In this document: positions 8,037 to 19,857 of the stretch, piece after piece
Position numbering within the stretch: the first letter of the stretch is position 1
Layout of the letters: the number at the start of each line of letters is the position of its first letter
Source: Micromonosporaceae bacterium KJ-029
Lineage (GTDB): Bacteria; Actinomycetota; Actinomycetes; Mycobacteriales; Micromonosporaceae
DNA length: 64,000 nucleotides
Assembly (NCBI GenBank): GCA_005402585.1
Contig: BIFP01000020.1
Coordinates: forward strand, 62,001-126,000
Reading direction: 5' to 3'
Program-made: the position numbers and the translations under genes
The notes under the pieces: generated by a model
Told to the model about the DNA's origin: nothing
Database searches by the model: none
Seen by the model: the letters and a program-made list of their open reading frames with translations, nothing else

Positions 8037-9512
8037 TCAGCGCGGGACGACCCGTTCGGCGGCCCACTCCCGCCAGCCGACCAGCCGGTCGGCGGCGACG
8101 GCGAGCTGGTCGGCCACCGGGCCGGGGCCGGTCGAGCCGGGGGTGGTCCGGGCCGCCAGCGCCGAACGGACCGACAGCACGTCGCGTACGCCCGGGTCGA
8201 GGTGCTCGCTGACCGCGGCGAGGTCGTCGTCGGACACCTCGTCGAGGGCGCAGTCCCGGGCCGCGCACAACGCCACCAGCCGGCCGGTGATCTCGTGCGC
8301 GTCACGGAACGGCACACCCCGGCGGACCAGCCAGTCGGCCACCTCGGTGGCCAGGGAGAAGCCCACCGGCGCGGCGGCGACCAGGCGGTCGACGCGGACC
8401 GTCATCGTGGAGATCATCCCGGCCAGGGCCGGCAGCAGCAGTTCCAGGGTGTCGACCGCGTCGAACGCCGGCTCCTTGTCCTCCTGCATGTCCCGGTCGT
8501 ACGTCATGGGCAGGCCCTTGAGCATGGTGAGCACGCTCACCAGCCCGCCGACGAGCCGGCCCGACTTACCCCGGGCCAGTTCGGCGATGTCCGCGTTCTT
8601 CTTCTGCGGCATGATCGACGAGCCGGTGGCGAAGGCGTCGTCCAGCTCGACCCAACCGAACTCCTGCGACGTCCAGAGCACCACCTCCTCCCCGAGGCGG
8701 GACAGGTGCACGCCGATCATCGCGGTGACGAAGAGGAACTCGGCAACGAAGTCCCGGTCGGCGACCGCGTCCATCGAGTTGGCGAAGGACGTACGGAAGC
8801 CCAGCTCCCTGGAGACCGCCACCGGATCCAACGGCAGCCCCGAACCGGCGAGCGCCCCGGCGCCGAGCGGGCTGACCGCGGCCCGATGGTCCCAGTCCCG
8901 CATCCGCTCCAGGTCCCGCAGCAGCGGCTGGACGTGGGCGAGCAGCCAGTGGCCGAAGGTGACCGGCTGGGCGTGCTGAAGATGGGTCATGCCCGGCGCC
9001 GCGGTGTCCACGTGCCGCTCGGCCTGCTCGACCAGCGCCTCGGCCAACTCGACCAGCCGGGCGGCCACGCCCCGGGCGTGGTCGCGCAGGTAGAGCCGCA
9101 GGTCCGTGGCGACCTGGTCGTTACGGGAGCGGCCGGCGCGCAGCTTGCCGCCGAGGCTGCCGAGGCGTTCGAGCAGCCCCCGCTCCAGGGCGGTGTGCAC
9201 GTCCTCGTCGTCGACGGTCGGTCGGAACGCCCCGGAGGCGCAGGCGGCCTCCAGGTCGTCCAGAGCGGCGAGGATGCGACCCAGTTCCTCCGGGTCGAGC
9301 AGGCCGGCGCCGGCCAGTACCCGGGCGTGGGCCCGGGAGCCGGCGATGTCGTACGGGGCCAGTCTCCAGTCGAACTGGACGCTCACCGACAGCCGGGCGA
9401 GAGCCTCGGCGGGGCCGCCGGCGAACCGACCTCCCCACAGGCTCGTCCGGTTGGCCGCTGCGCTGTTCTCGGTCAGGCTCTTGTCGTCCACCTGGTCCAT
9501 TCTGATGGTCAC
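8037..9512 (-). CDS. argH: Argininosuccinate lyase
   Basis: 491 residues. Last step of arginine biosynthesis: argininosuccinate to arginine plus fumarate. The fumarase/aspartase-superfamily signature GSSIMPQKKN is intact, as are LWGGRFAGGP near the start, RSRNDQVATD, and THLQHAQPVTFGHW with its conserved His. Last gene of the arginine operon. Three starts are possible (GTG 9521, GTG 9512, ATG 9500). GTG 9512 has the best-spaced GGAGG upstream; GTG 9521 would give the GTGA overlap with argG seen elsewhere in this operon. Confidence 0.95.
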   Translation of the reverse strand: MTIRMDQVDDKSLTENSAAANRTSLWGGRFAGGPAEALARLSVSVQFDWRLAPYDIAGSRAHARVLAGAGLLDPEELGRILAALDDLEAACASGAFRPTVDDEDVHTALERGLLERLGSLGGKLRAGRSRNDQVATDLRLYLRDHARGVAARLVELAEALVEQAERHVDTAAPGMTHLQHAQPVTFGHWLLAHVQPLLRDLERMRDWDHRAAVSPLGAGALAGSGLPLDPVAVSRELGFRTSFANSMDAVADRDFVAEFLFVTAMIGVHLSRLGEEVVLWTSQEFGWVELDDAFATGSSIMPQKKNADIAELARGKSGRLVGGLVSVLTMLKGLPMTYDRDMQEDKEPAFDAVDTLELLLPALAGMISTMTVRVDRLVAAAPVGFSLATEVADWLVRRGVPFRDAHEITGRLVALCAARDCALDEVSDDDLAAVSEHLDPGVRDVLSVRSALAARTTPGSTGPGPVADQLAVAADRLVGWREWAAERVVPR

Positions 9513-9517
9513 GGCCG

Positions 9518-10716
9518 TCACCCTCCCAACCGGGCGTCCCGGGCGGCGGCCATCTTGCTGGGTAGGCCCCACAGCTGCACGAAACCCTTGGCCAGCGACT
9601 GGTCGAAGGTGTCGCCGGTGTCGTAGGTGGCCAGACCGAAGTCGTAGAGGCTGGCCTCGGAGCGCCGGCCGGTGACGACGGCCCGTCCGCCGTGCAGGCT
9701 CAGCCGTACCTCGCCACAGACGTGCCGCTGGGCGTCGTCGATGAAGGCGTCCAGGGCCCGCTTCAGCGGGGAGAACCACAGGCCGTCGTAGACCAGCTCG
9801 CCCCAGCGCTGGTCGACGCCGCGCTTGAACCGGGCCAGATCCCGCTCGACGGTGACCGCCTCCAACTCCTGGTGGGCGGTGATCAGCGCGATCGCGCCAG
9901 GCGCCTCGTACACCTCGCGGCTCTTGATGCCCACGAGGCGGTCCTCGACCATGTCGAGCCGGCCGACGCCCTGCTCGCCGGCGCGCCGGTTCAGCTCCAG
10001 AATCGCCTGGTACGGGGTGACCGTCTCGCCGTCGATCGCGACCGGAACACCGGCGTCGAAGGTGATGACGACCTCGTCGGCGTCGCGCGGCTCGGCCGGG
10101 TCGCCGGTGTAGGAGTACAGGTCCTCGACGGGTGCGTTCCAGATGTCCTCCAGGAAGCCGGTCTCCACGGCCCGGCCCCACAGGTTCTGGTCGATGGAGT
10201 ACGGCGACCGGGCCGACACGTCGATCGGCAGCCCCTTCTCCTCGGCGAAGGCGATCGCCTTGTCGCGCGTCCAGGCGAAGTCCCGCGCCGGCGCGACGAT
10301 CCTCAGGTCGGGAGCGAGCGCGGCCAGACCCACCTCGAAGCGGACCTGGTCGTTGCCCTTACCGGTGCAGCCGTGCGACACGATGGTGCCGCCGTGCGCG
10401 CGGGCCGCCGCCACCAGGTGCTTCACGATCAGCGGCCGGCTCAGCGCGGAAACCAGCGGGTAGCGGTCCATGTAGAGGGCGTTGGCCCGGATCGCCGGCA
10501 GGCAGTACTCGGCGGCGAACTCGTCACGCGCGTCGACCACCTCGGCCTCGACCGCCCCGCAGTCCAGTGCGCGCTGCCGGATGACGTCGAGATCCTCGCC
10601 GCCCTGGCCGACGTCGACCGCCACCGCGATCACCTCGGCGCCGGTCTGCTCGGCGAGGTACGGGATGGCGACGGAGGTGTCCAGCCCTCCGGAGTACGCC
10701 AGGACGACCCGCTCGG

Positions 10717-10720
<4 letters not shown>
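9518..10720 (-). CDS. argG: Argininosuccinate synthase
   Basis: 400 residues of the normal length for ArgG. ATP-dependent condensation of citrulline and aspartate. The N-terminal PP-motif AYSGGLDTS (8-16) binds [16 protein letters not shown] and [12 protein letters not shown] are canonical substrate-binding segments. GTG start overlaps the argR stop (10717-10720), coupling synthase translation to its own repressor's gene. Operon order here is argC-J-B-D-F-R-G-H. Confidence 0.96.
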
Positions 10721-13452
<2,732 letters not shown>

Positions 13453-13456
<4 letters not shown>

Positions 13457-14394
13457 GAGGGAACTGAACCTTCCTTGTTCGCGACTGCGGGGCTCGCAAG
13501 CTCACTCCTCGCGCTCACGACCATGGTTCCGAAGCCTTCCGAGGTGAACACTTCCAACAGGGTGGAGTGGGCGACCCGGCCGTCGACGACGTGCGCGGCG
13601 GGCACTCCCCCGCTGACGGCCCGCAGGCAGGCCTCCATCTTGGGCACCATGCCCGACTCCAGGGACGGCAGCAGCTTCGCCAGGTCGTCCGTGCTGATCT
13701 CGCTGACCAGGCTGGAGGTGTCCGGCCAGTTGGCGTACAGGCCGGGCACGTCGGTGAGTACCACCAGCTTGCGCGCCCGCAGGGCGACGGCGAGCGCGGC
13801 GGCGGCGGTGTCGGCGTTGAGGTTGTGCAGCACCCCGTCCGCGTCCGGTGCCACGGTGGAGATCACCGGGATCCGGCCGGCCGCGATCAGGTCGGCCACG
13901 GCCGAGACGTCGACCGACTCGACGTCGCCGACCTGCCCGATGTCGACCGGCTGCCCGTCGACGTACGCGGGTCGCCGCACCGCGGTGAACAGCCCGGCGT
14001 CCTCGCCGGAGAGCCCGACCGCGAACGGGCCGTGCGCGTTGATCAGCCCGACCAGTTCCCGGCCGACCTGCCCGACCAGCACCATCCGGACCACGTCCAT
14101 CGCCTCCGGGGTGGTCACCCGCAGGCCGCCCCGGAACTCGCTGTCGATGCCGAGCCGGCCGAGCATCGCCGAGATCTGCGGGCCGCCGCCGTGCACCACG
14201 ACCGGCTTGAGGCCGACGTAGCGCAGGAACACCATGTCGGCGGCGAAAGCCCGCTGCAGCTCGGGGTCGATCATCGCGTTGCCGCCGTACTTGACCACGA
14301 CGGTGGCGCCGGAGAAGCGGGCCAGCCAGGGCAGCACCTCGATCAGCGTCGCCGCCTTGGCCTGGGCGCGGGTGAGATCGGAGGTAAGACTCAC
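13453..14394 (-). CDS. argB: Acetylglutamate kinase
   Basis: 313 residues. Phosphorylates N-acetylglutamate. KYGGNAM near residue 35 and VVHGGGPQI are the phosphate and substrate loops of the amino-acid kinase fold, and NLNADTAA is also present. GTG 14394 is preceded by GAAAGGCAGG, which belongs to a dispersed repeat. The normal C-terminus (GFGTMVV) is followed by about 19 extra residues encoded by a second copy of that repeat ([13 protein letters not shown]...), so the natural stop appears to have been displaced downstream to overlap argD. Confidence 0.94.
13477..13519 (-). repeat. Dispersed coding-compatible repeat, copy A (argB 3' end)
   Basis: 43 bases, on the minus strand starting CGTGAGCGCGAGGAGTGAGC and ending CGCAGTCGCGAAC. 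It encodes [14 protein letters not shown] in the argB frame. It matches copy D inside pyrC at 36 of 43 positions by manual alignment, in the same codon phase. Confidence 0.75.
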
Positions 14395-14408
14395 CGAGCC
14401 TGCCTTTC

Positions 14409-14454
14409 GTTCGCGACTGCGGGACTCCGCTGCGCTGCGTTCCTCGCACTCACG
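14409..14454 (-). repeat. Dispersed repeat, copy B (argJ-argB junction)
   Basis: 46 bases, minus strand CGTGAGTGCGAGGAACGCAG to CGCAGTCGCGAAC. It shares both ends with copy A but has a different middle (ACGCAGCGCAGCGGAGTC). Its TGA provides the argJ stop codon, and the AAAGG directly after it forms the argB ribosome-binding region. Confidence 0.7.
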
Positions 14455-15622
14455 TCGAGTACGCCGAGTTCTCGTGCACGTAGGCGTGGGAGAGGTCGTT
14501 GGTCCACACCGTCGCCTCGGCGGCGCCGGCGTGCAGGTCGATCCGGATGGTGACGTCCCGGCCGGTGAGGTCCACCTTCGCGCGGTCCTCCGCGGCGGCG
14601 CCGGAGCGGCAGACCCAGATGCCGTTGACGGCCACGTCGACGGCGTCCGGCTCGAACACGGCCGCGGTGGTGCCGACGGCGGCGAGGATCCGCCCCCAGT
14701 TCGGGTCATTGCCGAACAGCGCGGTCTTCACCAGGTTATTGCGGGCCACCGCGCGGCCCACCTCGACCGCGTCGTCCTCGTCGGCCGCACCGACCACCTC
14801 GATGGCGATCTGCTTGGTGGCGCCCTCGGCGTCGGCGAGCAGCTGCTGGGCCAGATCGTGGCAGGCGGTGGTGACCGCAGCGGTCAACTCGGCCTCGCTC
14901 GGCGCGATGCCGGAGGCCCCGCTGGCCAGCAGCAGCACGGTGTCGTTGGTCGACATGCAACCGTCGGAGTCGACCCGGTCGAAGGTGACCCCGGTGGCGG
15001 CCCGCAACGCGGCGTGGAGCGCCTCCGGACCGGCCACCGCGTCGGTGGTGAGCACGCAGAGCATGGTGGCCATGGCCGGGGCCAGCATGCCGGCGCCCTT
15101 GGCCATGCCGCCGACCGTCCAGCCGCTACCGTGCGCCACGGTGGTCTTCGGCCGGGTGTCCGTGGTCATGATCGCCTCGGCGGCGGGGGCCCCACCCGTC
15201 CGGGACAACCCGCGCACGGCAGCGCCCACGCCGGAGAGCAGGGCGGGCATCGGCAGCCGCTCGCCGATCAGGCCGGTGGAGCAGATCGCCACCTCACCGG
15301 CGCCGAGCATCCGGCGCGGGCTCGCCGAGGTCAACAGGGCAGCGGCGTGCTCGGCCGTGGCGTGGGTGTCCTGGAATCCGGCCGGGCCGGTGCAGGCGTT
15401 CGCCCCACCGGAGTTGAGCACCACCGCCCGGACCACGCCGCCGTGGATGACCTGCTGGGTCCAGAGCACCGGCGCCGCCTTGACCCGGTTGCTGGTGAAG
15501 ACCCCGGCGACCCCGGCGTCCGGGCCGTCGTTGACCACCAGCGCCACGTCGAGCGCGCCGCTGGTCTTGAGGCCGGCGGCCACTCCGGCCGCCCGGAACC
15601 CCCGCGGAGTGGTGACGGTCAT
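14450..15622 (-). CDS. argJ: Bifunctional ornithine acetyltransferase / N-acetylglutamate synthase
   Basis: 390 residues, the full ArgJ length. Recycles the acetyl group from acetylornithine to glutamate. The autoprocessing site is present: [14 protein letters not shown], in which the Thr of ATML becomes the N-terminal nucleophile of the beta chain. [12 protein letters not shown] and the [11 protein letters not shown] segment are conserved. ATG overlaps the argC stop (ATGA at 15619-15622). The stop codon lies inside dispersed repeat copy B. Confidence 0.96.
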   Translation of the reverse strand: MTVTTPRGFRAAGVAAGLKTSGALDVALVVNDGPDAGVAGVFTSNRVKAAPVLWTQQVIHGGVVRAVVLNSGGANACTGPAGFQDTHATAEHAAALLTSASPRRMLGAGEVAICSTGLIGERLPMPALLSGVGAAVRGLSRTGGAPAAEAIMTTDTRPKTTVAHGSGWTVGGMAKGAGMLAPAMATMLCVLTTDAVAGPEALHAALRAATGVTFDRVDSDGCMSTNDTVLLLASGASGIAPSEAELTAAVTTACHDLAQQLLADAEGATKQIAIEVVGAADEDDAVEVGRAVARNNLVKTALFGNDPNWGRILAAVGTTAAVFEPDAVDVAVNGIWVCRSGAAAEDRAKVDLTGRDVTIRIDLHAGAAEATVWTNDLSHAYVHENSAYST

Positions 15623-16620
15623 GGTGTTACCCCCCAGGTGGACAGGCCCGTGGTCTCGGGCAGTCCGAACATCAGATTGGCGTTCTGCACCGCCTGACCG
15701 GCGGCGCCCTTGCCCAGGTTGTCCAGGGCGGCGACCACGATCAGCCGGCCGGAGTCGGTGTCGACGGTGGCCTGCAGGTGGCAGGAGTTGGCGCCGAGAG
15801 TGGCGGCGGTGTGCGGCCAGCGGCCCTCGGGCAGCAGATGCACGAACGGGGCGTCCGCGTACGCCTCGGCCAGCACCTCACGCGGGTCCACCTCGCGTGC
15901 CGGCAGTGCCGTCACGGTGGCCAGGATGCCGCGCGGCATCGGCGCGAGCACCGGGGTGAATGAGAGCCCGGTGGCGCCGGTGGCCTGCTTGATCTCCGGT
16001 ACGTGCTGATGGGACCCGACCCGGTACGGCGACAGGTCGCCCATCACCTCGCTGGCGAGCAGGTGGGGCTTGGTGGCCCGGCCGGCGCCCGAGGTGCCGG
16101 ACGCGGCGACGACCACCACGTCGGCCGGCTGGGCGGCACCGGCGGCGATCAGCGGGGCGAGCGCGAGGATGGTCGTCGCGGCGTAGCAGCCGGTGTTGGC
16201 CACCCGGGTCGCGCCGGCGATCCGCTCCCGTTGGCCGGGCAGCTCCGGCAGGCCGTAGGTCCAGGCGCCGGCGTGCGGGCCGCCGTAGTAGCCGGCCCAG
16301 GCGTCGCCGTCGACGAGCCGGTGATCCGCGCCGAGGTCGACGACCCGGACCCCGGCGGGCAACTGTGCCGCGATGGAGGCGGACTCGCCGTGCGGCAGGG
16401 CCAGGAAGACCAGGTCCGCCTCGGCCAGCACGGCCGGTTCGGTCTCGGCGAGCACCAGGTCCAGCCCGGTGAGCTGGGGGTGGACCGCGTCGAGGGGCTG
16501 CCCGGCCTGGCGGTGCGCGGTGGCGGCCACCAGGTCGAAGTCGGGGTGCCCGGCGAGCAGGCGCAGCAGCTCGCCACCGGCGTAGCCGCTCGCCCCGGCC
16601 ACCGCGACCCGAATTCCCAT
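15619..16620 (-). CDS. argC: N-acetyl-gamma-glutamyl-phosphate reductase
   Basis: 333 residues from ATG 16620, chosen over an earlier in-frame ATG because GGAGGTAGGT lies directly before it and the protein then starts with the Rossmann motif GIRVAVAGASGYAGGE. The catalytic Cys lies in NTGCYAAT. Reduces N-acetylglutamyl phosphate to the semialdehyde with NADPH. First gene of the arginine operon; candidate ArgR sites lie 10-80 bases upstream. Confidence 0.95.
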   Translation of the reverse strand: MGIRVAVAGASGYAGGELLRLLAGHPDFDLVAATAHRQAGQPLDAVHPQLTGLDLVLAETEPAVLAEADLVFLALPHGESASIAAQLPAGVRVVDLGADHRLVDGDAWAGYYGGPHAGAWTYGLPELPGQRERIAGATRVANTGCYAATTILALAPLIAAGAAQPADVVVVAASGTSGAGRATKPHLLASEVMGDLSPYRVGSHQHVPEIKQATGATGLSFTPVLAPMPRGILATVTALPAREVDPREVLAEAYADAPFVHLLPEGRWPHTAATLGANSCHLQATVDTDSGRLIVVAALDNLGKGAAGQAVQNANLMFGLPETTGLSTWGVTP

Positions 16621-16628
16621 ACCTACCT

Positions 16629-16698
16629 CCGCATGACTATGCAAGGAAGGTTAGTTGGTCCCGTCGAATTTCGCAAGGTAATGCGTTCCACTGCATGG
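16629..16698 (-). promoter_or_regulatory. Candidate ARG-box region upstream of argC
   Basis: Minus strand 16698-16679 reads CCATGCAGTGGAACGCATTA, with the same half-site layout (CCATGCA...GCAT) and length as the published Streptomyces argC ARG box. A second imperfect dyad, CCTTGCATAGTCATGCGG (16646-16629), abuts the ribosome-binding site. Paired boxes before argC fit autoregulation by the ArgR in the operon. The match is by eye and the consensus is from memory. Confidence 0.5.
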
Positions 16699-16739
16699 AC
16701 TTGCCATCCGTGACCCCCCCTTGGTGTCGAGGGCGGGGC

Positions 16740-16772
16740 GCGGTGGCCCTCCGGTGCCGGGAGGGCCACCGC
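16740..16772 (-). terminator. Hairpin ending the cyclase-island operon
   Basis: A perfect 13-bp stem (GCGGTGGCCCTCC / GGAGGGCCACCGC) with a 7-base loop starts 6 bases past the stop of the 270-residue gene. It isolates the accessory operon from the arginine operon transcribed in the same direction just downstream. Confidence 0.75.
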
Positions 16773-16777
16773 CCGCA

Positions 16778-17590
16778 TCAGTTGACCCGTTCGGACAACC
16801 CGTGCTGGCGCTCGTACGTCCGCAGCGCCACATCCCACGCCTGGGTGTACTCGGACGGACCGAGCCCGAGGTCGCCGTGCCCCTTGACCGCTTCCCTGAG
16901 CAAGCTCACGAGGTCTGGCACGGTGTCACGGCGCTCCTCGACATAGCGGCGGAAGATCTCAGCGAACTGCTCACCGGCCAGTCGGGCGGCGTGTGCGGTT
17001 ACCGGATCATCCTCGAGGCTCTGTAGCACCGTGCCCCATCGGCGGGTAAGGTCGTCGGCCTGCCAGGCGCGGATCTTCTGCAGTTCGTGGTCGCACTCGA
17101 GCTTGATCCGCTCCTCCCAGTACGGCCGGAGCCGTTGCCGCACCCGCTCGTCCGGGCTGACCCGCAGGTGCACCCCGAACTGCGGCAGGTTTCCGTCCTG
17201 TGGCCAACGTTGGCGCATCAACAGGTTGTTCAGCGCCCGTTCGAGGTCATGGGCGCGGTGCGGCTCGTGCTCGCGGGCAAGGTCGACCGCCCGCTCCCGT
17301 ACTATCCCGCCCGCCCATGGCAGCAGTGCCTCGGCGCGGAGCCGCAGTTCCTCGAAGGTGATGTTCGGCGCCGTCCAGACGTAGACGGCATACAGGCTGA
17401 AGTCAAAGGCGTCGCCCTTCGCCGGCACCAGGAGAGGTTGCGGCACGTCCTGCCGGAAGCTCACCCGGACGGGTGCCGCAGCCACCGGCGGAGCGACGAC
17501 CGGCGGAAAGATCGAGTGCCACCATCGGCGCTCCTCCTGTCTCGGTACCGAGTGTCGGAGGTGCGGGTTACCGGGGGATCGAGTGGTCAT
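16778..17590 (-). CDS. Uncharacterised alpha-helical protein of the cyclase island
   Basis: 270 residues, function not recognised. N-terminal 40 residues are polar and Pro-rich (HSIFPPVVAPPVAAAPV). A beta-type segment follows (VRVSFRQDVPQPLLVPAKGDAFDFSLYAVYVWTAP), then a long charged helical region with PDERVRQRLRPYWEERIKLECDHEL and a C-terminal LGLGPSEYTQAWDVALRTYERQHG. The strand-then-helix layout is reminiscent of SPFH/band-7-like proteins, but this is only an impression. ATG overlaps the stop of the 756-residue gene (ATGA at 17587-17590), so it is the third, tightly coupled cistron. Actinobacterial homologues occur beside similar cyclase-like genes, as far as I recall. Confidence 0.6.
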   Translation of the reverse strand: MTTRSPGNPHLRHSVPRQEERRWWHSIFPPVVAPPVAAAPVRVSFRQDVPQPLLVPAKGDAFDFSLYAVYVWTAPNITFEELRLRAEALLPWAGGIVRERAVDLAREHEPHRAHDLERALNNLLMRQRWPQDGNLPQFGVHLRVSPDERVRQRLRPYWEERIKLECDHELQKIRAWQADDLTRRWGTVLQSLEDDPVTAHAARLAGEQFAEIFRRYVEERRDTVPDLVSLLREAVKGHGDLGLGPSEYTQAWDVALRTYERQHGLSERVN

Positions 17591-19857
17591 CGGCTGTCCT
17601 CACAGATCAGATGTCCGACATCGTCGAGCAGGGCATTCCGGGGCATGACCGGGCGCCACACATGCCGCAGTTGATGGTCGAGCCGTCGGCGCAACGGGGG
17701 CTGCCCGGCCACCACGAGCCGCAGCAGCGCCAGGACATATCCGGCGACCTCCGGCTGGCCGTCGGCCCGATCGAGCCAGAAGCCGAGCGTCCGCCAGGCC
17801 CGATATGCCGTCTCCGGCAGGCTCAGCGCAGTCGCCCAGAGGGTTGCCAGGTCATGGGGGGAAATGACATCCGTCCGGGCGAGATCCAGCAGTTCGGGCC
17901 ACTGCTCCCGAGGTGCCCGTGCCCACCGTTCGGCCAGGACCCGTAGGGTCCGCGCGGCATGCAGCCGCACCTCGCGATCGCTGGACCGGGTCCACTCAGC
18001 CAGATCGGGCATCAGTGCAGCGGCATGCCCGCCCTGGTAGACCTCGACCAAGCCACGCGCCACCGAGTTGTTCCACCGTTGCATCCGCGCCGACGCGACC
18101 AGACGCAGCTGGATCAGAGCCGCGTCGGGCCAGAGGCGGGCCAGCCCGAGTTCGTGGGCACGGGCCACGGTGTCCCGCAGATGTGCCGCCGGCCCGGCAG
18201 CCCAGCGATCCAACTCGACACGAACGCGCTGCCTCAGCCGGGGCTGCATCGCCATCGCGACAAGGACGATCGCGGCGGCCTGCCGCACCCCGGCCCGTCG
18301 CTCCCGAGCCAGGTCCCGCACCGCGTCCAAGGCCGCCTGTACGTCCCTGCCTGCTGACCAGCCCACTGCGCCCGCCGCAGCCTGCCGCACGTCCGGCAGG
18401 TCGGCGCGGACCAGGTCCGCGAGCCAGCCGAGCAGCATCCGAGGCGGCCACCACTCGGTCCACGCCACGTCGAGCACGGCGGCCCGGAGTTCTTCGCTGC
18501 CCGACGCGAACTGGATACGGACCCCGCCGGTGGTCCATCCATCGCCCGGCGCCACCACTGCGGCCCGCAAGGTGGGGCCGAGCAGGTCGTCGAGCGTGGC
18601 ACCGCGTAGGCGCACCGGGGCAGTCGCCGGCCGCTCCGCCTCGTCGGCCGACACGAGCCGGTCCGCAGCGAGACGGATCTCGGGCGTCGACAGCCCCGCC
18701 AGGACCGCACAGGAAAGCCGGAACGCCCGCACCTGCTCCCTGGACCAGCCCACCGAGGCGCCGACGCCGTCCTCCGGATCGAGGATGCTCGCGGCACGCT
18801 CGCGAAGCTGTCGGGGCAGCAGCTGTGCCAGCCGGTCGGTCAGCAGGCCGGCACGTGGCACCGTCAGGGAGATCGCCTCCACCACCGGGACCACCTCGCG
18901 CGGGCGGGGTTCGCCGTCAAGGTAGGCCGAGAGCAGCGGGTGACGGCCGCACTCCTCATCGACGTACCGTTCCACGCAGTCGGCATCACAGCCACCCGTG
19001 CAGAAATCGACACACCGTCCGGCCAGCTCGCGTCGTAGGCGGGCGCGAAACACCTCGCCCGCCGGCGCCGGCCGGTGCTCGATCACATGCCCGCCGAAAT
19101 CCCGGACCCGCCGGGAGAAGTCGCCCACCAGCAGGAGCGTCACCCCGTTGGCCTCGGCGCGCGACGCCAGTGCGACGAGCGTGAAACCGTCCACCGCGCG
19201 GACCGCCTCGTCGGTGAGCCGCAGCACGTAGCCGCACCCGCGACGCGGGCCCGGCTCCACACCGAGCAGGTCGGCGAGATGCTCGACACCGAGAACGCCC
19301 ACCCGGTCAAGGCCGTGCCTGCGGGCCGAGGCGACCAGCGCCGAGGTGAACCGTCCGCTGCCCGCCGGCCCGGACAGGCACACCAGATGGCGTTGCTTCA
19401 AACATCCGTCGAGCTGCTGATCACTAGCCGCGGGGGCGTAGCCGTTGGCCACGTCCCGTACGGTCGCCTCGCTGAGCGTCTCCGACCAGACGTGGCCGCC
19501 GTCTACCGCTGGGGAGGCTGCGGTGACGTTGACCGTGCCGATCGCCAGCGCGCCATGACCTGTCGCGTTCTGCCCCCGTACGAGCATGTCGCCGACGCCG
19601 ATCCGGGCACTGCCGCCCAGTAGACCGGCGAGCCGACGCAGCACGTCGTCGGAATCTAGCGGGTCCTCGACGCCTTCCGCCTCGTCCGCCCCCGGCGGAT
19701 CCTCCGCCGTCGAGCTGGCCTCCGGTGCCGGCCCGCTGGAGTCCTCATGCTGCGCGTCGCCCGGGGGTCCCGATCCGGGATCGACGGGTGCCTGGGGGTC
19801 CCGGTCGGTCCCTGCCTCGAAATCGTGCGGCGTCAACTCCGAATACCGGTCGCTCAT
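17587..19857 (-). CDS. Large protein with degenerate P-loop and HEAT-like repeats
   Basis: 756 residues. Residues 1-80 are acidic and disordered. Residues 86-112 hold a Gly/Ala-rich motif (GDMLVRGQNATGHGALAIG) that recurs in the neighbouring cyclase-like protein. A P-loop-like segment GPAGSGRF (163-170) has Arg in place of Lys and Phe in place of Ser/Thr. LTLLLVGDFSRR could be the Walker B-side strand. Cys282, 286, 290 and 294 form a CX3CX3CX3C run, with Cys303 after it. From about residue 470 on, repeated helical units (DVRQAAAGAVGWSAG, GVRQAAAIVLVAMAM, EVRLHAARTLRVLAE) look like HEAT/ARM repeats. ATG overlaps the cyclase-like gene stop. It resembles STAND/AAA-type scaffold proteins of actinobacterial signalling or conflict loci; function inferred only. 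Confidence 0.65.
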   Translation of the reverse strand: MSDRYSELTPHDFEAGTDRDPQAPVDPGSGPPGDAQHEDSSGPAPEASSTAEDPPGADEAEGVEDPLDSDDVLRRLAGLLGGSARIGVGDMLVRGQNATGHGALAIGTVNVTAASPAVDGGHVWSETLSEATVRDVANGYAPAASDQQLDGCLKQRHLVCLSGPAGSGRFTSALVASARRHGLDRVGVLGVEHLADLLGVEPGPRRGCGYVLRLTDEAVRAVDGFTLVALASRAEANGVTLLLVGDFSRRVRDFGGHVIEHRPAPAGEVFRARLRRELAGRCVDFCTGGCDADCVERYVDEECGRHPLLSAYLDGEPRPREVVPVVEAISLTVPRAGLLTDRLAQLLPRQLRERAASILDPEDGVGASVGWSREQVRAFRLSCAVLAGLSTPEIRLAADRLVSADEAERPATAPVRLRGATLDDLLGPTLRAAVVAPGDGWTTGGVRIQFASGSEELRAAVLDVAWTEWWPPRMLLGWLADLVRADLPDVRQAAAGAVGWSAGRDVQAALDAVRDLARERRAGVRQAAAIVLVAMAMQPRLRQRVRVELDRWAAGPAAHLRDTVARAHELGLARLWPDAALIQLRLVASARMQRWNNSVARGLVEVYQGGHAAALMPDLAEWTRSSDREVRLHAARTLRVLAERWARAPREQWPELLDLARTDVISPHDLATLWATALSLPETAYRAWRTLGFWLDRADGQPEVAGYVLALLRLVVAGQPPLRRRLDHQLRHVWRPVMPRNALLDDVGHLICEDSR

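Noticed and set aside
8037..10181. 714-codon frame covering argH plus part of argG
   Set aside because: The extra N-terminal 220 codons are the shadow of argG in another frame; argH starts near 9512.
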